Below are positions 1-6,666 of a stretch of DNA of 64,000 nt, piece by piece (position 1 is the first letter of the stretch; each line of letters starts with the position of its first letter). Source of the DNA: VXYL01 sp963666465 (GTDB taxonomy: Bacteria > Pseudomonadota > Gammaproteobacteria > Pseudomonadales > Azotimanducaceae). The position numbers and the translations under genes are program-made. The stretch is from positions 3,968,001 to 4,032,000 of the forward strand of contig OY762824.1 of NCBI GenBank assembly GCA_963666465.1, in the 5' to 3' direction. The notes under the pieces were generated by a model, which saw only the letters and a list, made by a program, of their open reading frames with translations, did not search any database and had not been told where the DNA came from.

Positions 1-713
1 GACATGCTGAGGGAGCCGGCGGATTCGCCGAAGATCGTCACGTTGCCGGCATCCCCGCCGAAACGCTCGGCATTGTCCCGCACCCATTCGAGCGCCGCGA
101 TCTGGTCCCGCAGCCCCTGGTTGCCGGAAACGCCGGCGGGGTTCTCGGCGCTGAGTTCCGGATGCGCGACGAAACCGAACGCGCCCAGGCGGTAGTTGGC
201 CGTGACCAGCACCACGCCCTTCGAGGTAAGGAGCTCGCCCGGATATTCCCCGCCGGAACCGGTCACCAGCGCGCCGCCATGAATCCAGACCATCACCGGC
301 AGCGCATCGTCCTCGTGCTCGGCGCGGGTCCAGACGTTCACCGTGAGGCAGTCCTCGCCCATCTCGAAGCCGGAACGGCCGTAGAACTCGCCGCCCTGGC
401 CCTGCGGTTGCACGCAGGATGGCCCTGACGCGCTGGCATCGCGAACTCCTTCCCAAGGGACGAGAGGCGCGGTTGGTGCCCAGCGCAGCTCGCCGACCGG
501 CGCTGCGGCATAGGGAATGCCGTGGTATTGCTTGAGGCCGTCCTCGCCGATCATCCCTCGCACGGCGCCGCCGGTGACGGTGACTTCGGCACCGATGGCG
601 ACCGGTGGCGGTTCCACGGGCGCCATCTCTTCCACCGCCGCGTCCTGGCCGCATCCCCATGTCAGCAACAGCGCCGCGAGCGCGGCAATCGCCGCAAGTT
701 CCCTGCGTCCCAT
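1..713 (-). CDS. Type-B carboxylesterase, putative lipoprotein (5' part, runs off the window)
   Basis: Reading from the ATG at 713 towards position 1 gives 237 residues without a stop. The N-terminus is a short charged stretch, a hydrophobic run and a cysteine in LLLTWGCGQD, suggesting an exported and probably lipid-anchored protein, although the lipobox is imperfect. The alpha/beta-hydrolase type-B carboxylesterase signature follows. YHGIPYA is near residue 70, the oxyanion-hole motif WIHGGALV is near 145, and the nucleophile elbow FGESAGS is near 230, where Ser is the catalytic nucleophile. The family hydrolyses carboxylic esters and is usually about 500-550 residues, so the Glu/Asp and His of the triad lie beyond the window. 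The physiological substrate cannot be told. No adjacent partner gene is visible; the DNA just upstream is an IS630 remnant. Confidence 0.88.
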   Translation of the reverse strand, partial: MGRRELAAIAALAALLLTWGCGQDAAVEEMAPVEPPPVAIGAEVTVTGGAVRGMIGEDGLKQYHGIPYAAAPVGELRWAPTAPLVPWEGVRDASASGPSCVQPQGQGGEFYGRSGFEMGEDCLTVNVWTRAEHEDDALPVMVWIHGGALVTGSGGEYPGELLTSKGVVLVTANYRLGAFGFVAHPELSAENPAGVSGNQGLRDQIAALEWVRDNAERFGGDAGNVTIFGESAGSLSM

Positions 714-739
714 GTGGTGCCCCCCCTTGGTGTGGCCAC

Positions 740-970
740 ATCCTACTGCAACCCACTTCCGACGCCGTCGTGCGCGTGCTGCGCCGCCGCATGCCCGGCG
801 CGCCCTGACCCGCCTTGGCAACGACTTCCTCGACCACCGCAGGCGAAATGCTCGGCTTGACCCCCCCCCCGACCCGGGCGATCCACCAGACCCTCCAGCC
901 CCTCCAGCCCCTGCCGCTCGAATCGCTGCGACCACTTGTTCCGAGTCACACTGCCGACAAGTCGCTGATT
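740..970 (-). pseudogene. IS630-family transposase, internal fragment
   Basis: On the minus strand the translation SVTRNKWSQRFERQGLEGL, followed by VDRPGRG, matches the helix-turn-helix and linker of IS630-type transposases. After a homopolymer of Gs the homology continues in another frame (VVEEVVAKAG, then STRTTASEVGCSRMW), the usual THWSTR...VGVSRxTV block. No DDE domain remains and the two pieces are out of frame, so this is a dead scar. An N-terminal fragment of the same family lies at 3210-3324 on the same strand, so both may come from one copy split by the integrase/toxin-antitoxin segment. Confidence 0.6.
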
Positions 971-1154
971 TAACTACATTTTGATCAGGATGTCCAGCGC
1001 GAGTACTACCTCCCTTACTGTTTCGGCGTGGGACTTTGGGCACCTTGCTGGAGGCCGAAGCGACGAAGGGAAGCAGTTCCACGGTGCGACTCGGGTCGCG
1101 TTGCCCCCCGCACGGGAGCGACGCCAAGGGACAAAGCCAAGAGCCAGACAGCAG

Positions 1155-1988
1155 TCAGTCGGGCTTTTCGAGGTCTTGGCGTAGACGATCAAAGCCAGAG
1201 CGCCAGTGGTGACCCAACGACGCCTCGTAGTCGAGGTCGTCGGCACCCATCCTACAGGCATGATTGAGGAAGTACCCCCAACTGGCTTGGGACGAAATCT
1301 GGCGGCCGTACCATGCGAGCGCCTTGAGGTCGACTCGTTCGTCGAGCGTGAGGCTGGCAATGAACTTGACCAATTGCCGGTACGCTGGAGTTTCGAAGTA
1401 GGCGTCCCGGTCTTCCGGTGAGAGTATCCGAACGCCGCTAGGCCTTCGCTGCACGGTTTCGATGACGGAGTCAGCGGTCTTTCTGAAGGCGTCGTACGAG
1501 TCGATGGCCCGTTGAACCGTGTCGTGTTTGATGACGAGTGCGGTAGCGGCTGTGGCAATGCGTAGAGCGATTTCGGTCTCGCCGATGTTCCAGACGTCAA
1601 CGGTCGGATATGCTTCTCTGGCCCGCAGAGCAAGCCTCTCGTCCGCAGTGATCAGGGGTGCCGACGCCGCTTGGGCACAGGCGAGATAGACGCAGTCGTA
1701 CACGGGATGGTCGATATGAACGGCCAAGACGGCTGCCTCGATGACGAGCTCGGTCGAAGGTTGCAGTGCAACGGCATCCGCGATGTTCGCCAACTCGTCG
1801 ATGTATGGCTGAGGCGATGGAATCTCCTTGCGGCGGGCCTTCTTCCAGATGACGTTGGCGACCTCGGTCAGGATGAAGTCGGGCGCATGGAGGACGATGC
1901 GCGGGGCCAGGAGCTGCCGCGCTTCGAGCGAATGAGTCTCGGCGAAGAGCCACTTGACGGCGACGCTTGCGTCGACGATGAGCTTCAC
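1155..1988 (-). CDS. VapC-like PIN-domain toxin with a C-terminal DUF3775-like extension
   Basis: A 277-residue protein. The first 135 residues form a PIN-domain ribonuclease of the VapC type. The four expected acidic residues are visible: D6 in VKLIVDASVAVKW, E42 in FILTEVANVIW, D98 in HPVYDCVYLA and D116 in LITADERLA. A typical VapC ends near residue 135. Here another 140 residues continue in frame, and their last part (LVKFIASLTLDERVDLKALA...) resembles DUF3775 proteins. The start is a GTG that overlaps the antitoxin stop by four bases (GTGA), so translation is coupled. VapC toxins cleave tRNA or rRNA and are neutralised by the cognate antitoxin. The target here is unknown, and the role of the extension is inferred only from its fusion. 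A longer frame running into this gene from 3035 is an accidental read-through. Confidence 0.82.
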   Translation of the reverse strand: MKLIVDASVAVKWLFAETHSLEARQLLAPRIVLHAPDFILTEVANVIWKKARRKEIPSPQPYIDELANIADAVALQPSTELVIEAAVLAVHIDHPVYDCVYLACAQAASAPLITADERLALRAREAYPTVDVWNIGETEIALRIATAATALVIKHDTVQRAIDSYDAFRKTADSVIETVQRRPSGVRILSPEDRDAYFETPAYRQLVKFIASLTLDERVDLKALAWYGRQISSQASWGYFLNHACRMGADDLDYEASLGHHWRSGFDRLRQDLEKPD

Positions 1989-2221
1989 CGGTCGCGGTCT
2001 TCTCGGATCAGGGCGACGCTGTCTGTCTGAGGGAAACCTTCGGTGAGCGACTGGAGCCGCTCCGTACGCTCCCGAAACTCTTCTAGTCGCGTCGAGCGGA
2101 GCGCCTGTTGAGCGAGAACGTGGCGAATCTCGCCTTCCAGCGAGCGATGATTGGCCTTCGCCTGCGCCTTCAACGAGGCGATGACTTGGTCGTCGATGTT
2201 GCGGACAGTTACGTTGGCCAT
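1985..2221 (-). CDS. FitA/VapB-like ribbon-helix-helix antitoxin
   Basis: A 78-residue protein beginning MANVTVRNIDDQVIASLKAQ, the typical Arc/MetJ-like ribbon-helix-helix start of FitA-type antitoxins (beta strand VTVRNIDD, then two helices). The C-terminal half is charged and probably wraps the PIN toxin. I chose the ATG at 2221 because AAGGAAC lies seven bases upstream; an upstream ATG at 2245 has no such site. It overlaps the toxin gene by four bases, so the pair forms one bicistronic unit that should be autoregulated through the RHH domain. It lies beside a truncated integrase, in keeping with acquisition on a mobile segment. Confidence 0.85.
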   Translation of the reverse strand: MANVTVRNIDDQVIASLKAQAKANHRSLEGEIRHVLAQQALRSTRLEEFRERTERLQSLTEGFPQTDSVALIREDRDR

Positions 2222-2399
2222 GGCCGTGTTCCTTGGTGAGGACATTATGATTGCATATTGCGAGCAGATTAGCGAGCCGTGGGCTGTGCCAAGCTTCGAC
2301 TAGGGTCGGCCAGCTTGACCAGTGCCCCGAGCCCGTGCATGTTGGGCCTGTGATCTTCGATGTATGCAAACCTCGGACGTGCTCGCCGGCGCGGTGGAG

Positions 2400-3035
2400 T
2401 CCGACTTCGGCGTGCGGCAGCGCCCGCTGGTGCTTCGGGGCCGCGCCGTTCTTCGGCAGCGCCGCGCCCAGCGCGTCCCCGGCGGGGTTGTCCGCCCGGT
2501 GGCCCTGCGCGACGGCCCACTTCATCACGGCGCCGATGCGCTGCCGGATGCGCTTGGCCGTGACGTGCTTCGACGACCAGATCGGCGTGAGGATCGCCAT
2601 GACGTCGGCGGTGGTCACCTCGTCGACCCGCTTGGACCCGATGCGGGGGAACGCGTAGGTCGTAAGGGTGGCGCGCCACTGGTGCTCCGAGCTGGAGCGG
2701 TCCTTCCAGTTCTCGGAGTGGATGGCGATGACGGTCTCCAGCGCCTGCGCGAAGGTCGGGACCCCACGGGGGGAGCCTCCGCGCGGGTCGCGGCCGTCGG
2801 CGATGGCGCGGGCGTTCTCGAGCGCCCGCTCGCGGGCCATGGCGAGCGTCACGACAGGATACCGACCGAGGCCGAGGTTGGTGGGCCTGCCGCCGATGCG
2901 GACGCTCTGCGTCCACGACTTGGTGAAGCCGCCCCGCGACGCGGGACGGACCAGGAGGCTCAGGCCGAGGCCGCCGCGGCCGTCGCCGTAGCGCCCGGGA
3001 GCCTTGACGTTCTTGGCGAACGTCGGGGTCAGCAT
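2400..3035 (-). pseudogene. P4-type tyrosine integrase, truncated after the core-binding domain
   Basis: From the ATG at 3035 about 212 residues read as an integrase. Residues 1-90 are the DUF4102 arm-binding domain (FAKNVKAPGRYGDGRGGLGL, then GLGRYPVVTLAMARERA). Residues about 95-200 are the SAM-like core-binding domain (VPTFAQALETVIAIH, then VMKWAVAQGHRADNPAGD). After HQRALPHAEVG the homology ends and the frame runs through antisense DNA of the antitoxin. The catalytic domain with R-H-R-Y is absent, so the protein cannot recombine DNA. A 7-bp inverted repeat (ACTCCGT at 3063-3069, ACGGAGT at 3090-3096) sits just upstream and may be an old regulatory or arm site. Confidence 0.8.
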
Positions 3036-3209
3036 GAGGGGTCTGATTTTTCATGTTCGGTTACTCCGTTCGTTACAAACCAGAAATTGACGGAGTGTGC
3101 CCCGGTGACCCGTGAAGCGCCAAAAACTATTTTTTTATCAGAAAGTTAAGAGAACTTCGGGAGACCTCCCGAAACGCCCGAAAACCCCTGATGCGCGGAC
3201 CACTGGTCA

Positions 3210-3324
3210 CCAAGGATGTCGCGATCCCCAACTCGCGTGCCGGTGTCGTGGTCGCGCGAACACGGCGCTGGAGTTCGTCTTCCTCTTCCGCCGCGAGTTC
3301 CAGAACCGACACCGGACGCGCCAT
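3210..3324 (-). pseudogene. IS630-family transposase, N-terminal fragment
   Basis: The minus-strand translation from 3324 begins MARPVSVLELAAEEEDELQR and continues RVRATTTPAREL, the usual N-terminus of IS630-type transposases (MARPVSP...L..EER..L...VR..TTPQR). Homology stops after about 38 residues. It is a remnant, on the same strand as the internal fragment at 740-970. Confidence 0.6.
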
Positions 3325-3397
3325 CGCAGACACCGCCAACACACACCGGTGCTGCCATGACACGGAATCCACGTTATTCCTGTCTATTTAAGACGCA

Positions 3398-4233
3398 TCA
3401 CACTAGGGCGTGTTCACACTGTCGCAGTGCATCGACGATGAGGACGAAGACGATGAAGCCGAGGAAGATGATGTCGAGTTTCTCGAAGCGCGAGAAGATT
3501 CGGCGGAAGCCCTTGAGTCGCCGGAAGAGGCGCTCGACCTCGTTGCGCCGCTTGTACAGCTCCTTGTCGTACTCCCAAGGGTCGAGGCGGTTGCTTTTCG
3601 GCGGGACCACGGGCACGAAGCCGAGCTCCAGGACCAGTTGACGGGTGGCGTTGTCCTCGCATGCCCGATCCATGATCATCGCCGGGTTGTTCGCGGGCTT
3701 TTCCAGTTGGTTCAGGAGCTTGCGGCCTTCCGGGGCGTCATGGGCGTTGCCGGGGGAGAGTGTGAAGGCAACTGCCGTTCGAGCATCCGCGGCAACCACG
3801 TGAATCTTGGTGTTCCATCCGCCACGGGACTTGCCGATGGATTGCGGACCGTTTTTCTTCGCGCGCCGGTGCCGTCCGGATGCACTTTGACGCTGGTGCT
3901 GTCGAGCCCGAGCGCCTCGACCCCGATGCGGACGATCTGGTCTCTTTGCAGTTGTTCGAACACGCGATCGGGCACGCCCTTCTTCGACCAGCGATTCATT
4001 CGTGTGCAGATCGTGTGCCAGTTGCCGAACCGCGCCGGCAGGCCGCGCCACTTGCAGCCGTGTTCGGCCACGTGGAGGATCGCGTTCAGCACTTGCAGAT
4101 TCGACAGGCTGACGTTTCCCCGCTGTTTCGGGAATGGCGGCGCGATGCGCTCGTATTGGCCCTCTGTGAGTTCCACCTGTTTGATTCTCCTACCTTTTCC
4201 CGCGTGGGACGACGGGGTCGGAGAATGGCACAT
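3398..4233 (-). CDS. IS5-family transposase, two frames joined by a probable -1 frameshift
   Basis: The first frame starts at 4233 and carries the N-terminal DUF4096-like domain (LTEGQYERIAPPFPKQRG, then HGCKWRGLPARFGNWHTICT) and the first catalytic Asp in LGLDSTSVKVHPDG. At a run of five As on the coding strand (3852-3856) the reading shifts by -1: Arg-Arg-Lys is followed by NGPQSIGKSRGG, and the second frame runs to 3398. It contains the second Asp (MIMDRACEDN) and the catalytic Glu in RRNEVERLFRRLK. Two-frame organisation with slippage at an A run is known for this subgroup. I therefore read the gene as potentially functional, though a simple indel would look the same. The stop codon uses bases just outside the inverted repeat. 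Confidence 0.78.
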
Positions 4234-4259
4234 TCAGGGGTATTTGTGTGAACACGCCC
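3406..4259. mobile_element. IS5-family insertion sequence (IS427-like), TA-flanked
   Basis: The 854-bp element is bounded by perfect inverted repeats GGGCGTGTTCACAC (3406-3419) and their complement (4246-4259). TA dinucleotides abut both ends (3404-3405 and 4260-4261), the target expected for the IS427 subgroup. Counting the flanks, the inverted repeat extends to 20 bp because the target ACACTAGTGT is itself palindromic. It carries one two-frame transposase. Its right TA is shared with the left end of the next IS, so it inserted exactly at the border of that IS630 element. Confidence 0.85.
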
Positions 4260-4261
4260 TA

Positions 4262-5373
4262 GTGTCTTGTCATTCATCAAATGTCGGGTAGAGGCGTTTC
4301 AGACGCCGGCGAGCGTCTTCGGTGGCGAACTGCCAGTCGACCTTGGCTCGGATGCGATCGCGGGCGGCCTGCCAGGCGGCGACCTCCCGGCGCAGGATGG
4401 CGATGTCGTCGATGCGGCGGTTGAGGCACTGGCGGATCATGACGTTGATCTCGGTCTCCGCGACGTGGGCCAGCTGCCGTGCCTGGGGGTGCGGACGAAG
4501 TCGAAGCGGTCGCGCAGCGCCTTGGCCCGGGCCGGCGGAAAGGTCTCGCAGAGCGCGCCCGGACGATGGGTGTTGAGGTTGTCCATGACCAGCGTGATCC
4601 TCTCGGCGCCGGCGTGGCGGCCGGCGATGTCGTCGAGGAAGTGCGCCCAGTCGGTCTTGGTCCTGCGCTCGGTCACCTTGGTCATGCGCCGCCCTGCCAG
4701 GGGTTCGGTGGCCACGAAGACGTTGCAGGCGCCCAGACGGCGGCACTCGTGTCCTCGCGTTCGGGCCGACCGGGTTCGGCCGGAATCGACGGTCGGCACT
4801 GGCCGATCAGTTGCCGCCGGGGCGTCTCGTCCATGCACACGACCGGGCGCGCCGGATCGTGGGGACGCCGGCAGACGTCGAGCACCTCTTCCATCGCCGC
4901 GGCGAAGTCGGCGTTGCGCTGCGGCGGAATCACCCAGCCGATGCGCCGCCACGGCTTGAGGGCGTTTTTTTCAGAACGCGACGCACCGTCTCGTGCGACA
5001 CGCTGTCGACGTGGCCGAGTTCGACCACCCGGTCCGCCAGAAGACGCAGCGACCACTGCGCGTGCCCTCGGGCGGGTCCCCGCAGCCGAGCGCCACCAGA
5101 CGCGCCTCGAAGTCGCCGTCGGCCTTGCGCGCGCAGGTCGGCCGGCGACCCTGGCGACCGCCGAGGGCCGCCTCCATGCCTTCTTCGACGAACCGCCTCT
5201 TCACCCGGTCCACCTTGCGCGCGCTGATGCGGAGAATCTCCGCGATGTCCTCGCCGCGCGCGCGTCGCCCGTTGAACGCGCCCTCGTCGCAGTTGAGCAG
5301 GATCAGCGCGTTGACCACCTTCTGCGACTGGTGCGAGCCCTTGTGATGCGACACATCATATGTGACGTGACAC
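4262..5373. mobile_element. IS630-family insertion sequence, TA-flanked
   Basis: The 1,112-bp element starts GTGTCTTGTCA at 4262. On the complementary strand it starts GTGTCACGTCA from 5373, giving imperfect terminal inverted repeats. TA dinucleotides flank both ends (4260-4261 and 5374-5375), the invariant target of IS630/Tc1-mariner elements. It contains one transposase reading frame with several frameshifts. The right TA directly abuts a partial MITE, and the left TA abuts the IS5 element. Confidence 0.8.
4270..5354 (-). pseudogene. IS630-family transposase with about four frameshifts
   Basis: Pieces in three frames add up to a complete IS630 transposase. In order: the N-terminal HTH (VVNALILLNCDEG, then AEILRISARKVDRVKRRF) from 5354; WSLRLLADRVVELGHVDSVS near 5040; NALKPWRRIGWVIPPQRN near 4950; the first catalytic Asp in VVCMDETPRRQL near 4830; the second in LVMDNLNTHRPG near 4585; and the catalytic Glu region AETEINVMIRQCLNRR near 4450. 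The shifts lie near 5070, at a run of seven As (4965-4971), near 4755 and near 4490. The A7 run could be a programmed slippage site as known in some IS630 relatives. The other three make it very probably inactive, unless they are sequencing errors. Confidence 0.75.
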
Positions 5374-5375
5374 TA

Positions 5376-5508
5376 GCCCGGATTATTCATGAATGCGCGC
5401 AACGAGGGCGACGAGACGCCGCTGTGTGGGTGGACCCGCACGCGTGCAGGAGGCACGGAAGGACCCCGAAGGCATGGCTGTACACCATGTCGAGGGGGCC
5501 GGAGCAAA
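5376..5508. repeat. Partial copy of the GCCCGGATTATTCATGAATG MITE
   Basis: The first about 130 bp match the complete element at 57713-57891 with a few differences, starting with the same terminal repeat GCCCGGATTATTCATGAATG and including the shared block CGAGGGCGACGAGACGCCGC. The match fades near 5508 and the distal inverted repeat is missing. The TA before it (5374-5375) also serves as the right target of the IS630 element. Confidence 0.7.
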
Positions 5509-5563
5509 CGCGTCCGCAGGACGCGCGAGGCGGCGGACGGCGCGCTTTGGGGCCGCGGTTGCG

Positions 5564-6202
5564 TCAGGCCGCGCGGGTCTCGATCACGTCGCCCTTGCGC
5601 CGCAGCACGGTCACGCCCCGCTCCAGCGCAATGCGCACGAGGTCTTCGTGAAAGTGGAAGGCGGCCAGCCCAAGGCGCCGTTCGCGGTCCGCATACTCGG
5701 GAAACAGGCGCGGGAAGTTGACCGCCTTGACGTCCAGCAGCCGGCGCAGGTCCCCCTCGTGCGCCTTGTACTTGACCTCTATCACCCACACCGTCCGGCC
5801 GTTGACCAGCAGCAGGTCGAATTCGTCCTGCAGCCTGCCGCGGCTGCGCATGATGTTCTTGTCGATGTAGTCGAAGCGTACGCCGCCCAGAACGGGGCGG
5901 GCCTTGAGGCTGTTGTAGTAGAACTCCTCTGCCACCGCGCCCTGGTTGTTGCTCGCGCCGCCGTACATTTCCGCCAGCCTGTCCAGCTTGGCGCCGGTCC
6001 GGGCCAGCTGGGCGTCGGTTCGGGCCAGCTGGGCGTCGGTTCGGGCCAGCTGGGCGTCGGTTCGGGCCAGCTGGGCGTCGGTTCGGGCCAGCTTGGCGTC
6101 GGTCCTGGCCAGCTGGGCGTCGGTCCTGGCCAGCTGGGCGTCGGTTCGGGCCTGGGCAACGGCAAGGTCGGCGACAAGCGCCTTCAGTTCTTCGTCGGTC
6201 AT
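5564..6202 (-). CDS. Coiled-coil protein with C-terminal PD-(D/E)XK nuclease-like domain
   Basis: A 212-residue protein. Residues about 10-75 are a run of heptads (ARTDAQL repeated), predicted to form a long coiled coil. They are encoded by a 21-bp tandem DNA repeat. The C-terminal half (about 85-212) has a PD-(D/E)XK-type core: LQDEFDLLLVNGRTVWVIEV followed by KYK supplies the Asp, the Glu-X-Lys and the flanking hydrophobic strands of this fold. Proteins of this build (DUF3782-like) are common in IS-rich genomes and have no established function. I chose MTDEELKALVADLAVAQ at 6202 as start; upstream sequence in the same frame lies in a palindromic repeat and is unlikely to be translated. A nuclease role is inference from the fold only. 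Confidence 0.75.
   Translation of the reverse strand: MTDEELKALVADLAVAQARTDAQLARTDAQLARTDAKLARTDAQLARTDAQLARTDAQLARTDAQLARTGAKLDRLAEMYGGASNNQGAVAEEFYYNSLKARPVLGGVRFDYIDKNIMRSRGRLQDEFDLLLVNGRTVWVIEVKYKAHEGDLRRLLDVKAVNFPRLFPEYADRERRLGLAAFHFHEDLVRIALERGVTVLRRKGDVIETRAA
5997..6143. repeat. Seven tandem 21-bp repeats encoding heptads
   Basis: The unit GGCCAGCTGGGCGTCGGTTC (plus one base) is repeated seven times with few substitutions and encodes ARTDAQL-type heptads on the minus strand. Since 21 is a multiple of three, slippage would change coiled-coil length by whole heptads without breaking the frame. Confidence 0.9.
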
Positions 6203-6666
6203 GGCAGCCTGTCTGACGGGTTCCTGCTTGCCCGCGAGTATATCCGAGGCACGCCGCCAAGCCGCCCCCGCTCTGGCGCCACAAGAGCCGTTGCCTTTCG
6301 GCAACGCTTCCCGCCCCAGCCCAAGCCGTCCTGGCAGCCGGTCCGCTTGGAGTGCGAGCCCTGTCGTTCGGCGCGGCGGAGGGCGTTGCTGGCGGTCATT
6401 GCGCGGCCTGGCCGACGCGGAGACATGCCGCGCCGTCAGGCGCGCGGGCACTTCGCGGCATGCGCAGGACGCGCCTGACGGCGCGATGGAGGGCGAGACG
6501 CCCTTCCCCCGGAGGCCAGCCAATCCCCGATGCGAGGGGGGAGCGGTCTGTGTTCGGTTCGGCCGCTGGCGATGCTGCTCTGTGCCGCTCGGGGAGCGTG
6601 GGCCACCGAAGGGGGCGCATCCTCTACAATGCGGGGCCTTTTCGCCGGCCGTCTTGGAGCCACGTC
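6203..6666. repeat. Gene-free stretch with a repeated hairpin and a GC-rich palindromic repeat
   Basis: No convincing gene lies here. At about 6285-6310 there is a stem-loop (CGTTGCC, TTTC, GGCAACG). Its surrounding 50 bp recur in inverted form at 58125-58170. At about 6430-6515 lies a palindromic repeat (GCGCCGTCAGGCGCG ... CGCGCCTGACGGCGCG, then GGAGGGCGAGACGCCC) of the family seen at 21.6, 42.9, 43.2, 51.0 and 60.2 kb. The ileS ribosome-binding site is at its right edge. Confidence 0.7.

Noticed and set aside
1155..3035. A single 626-codon minus-strand frame joining integrase and VapC
   Set aside because: It reads from the truncated integrase through antisense of the antitoxin into the toxin. 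The toxin has its own coupled GTG start, so the fusion is accidental.
4965..4971. Calling the IS630 transposase functional by programmed slippage at A7
   Set aside because: The A7 site is plausible, but at least three more frame changes at non-slippery places make activity unlikely.
5997..6143. The tandem repeats considered as a CRISPR array
   Set aside because: Units are contiguous without spacers and encode heptads. The 10-bp and 45-bp arrays are likewise spacerless.
5393..6478. A 361-codon plus-strand frame with GVGSGQL repeats
   Set aside because: It is the antisense of the 21-bp heptad repeats. The minus-strand frame has the coherent nuclease-like domain.
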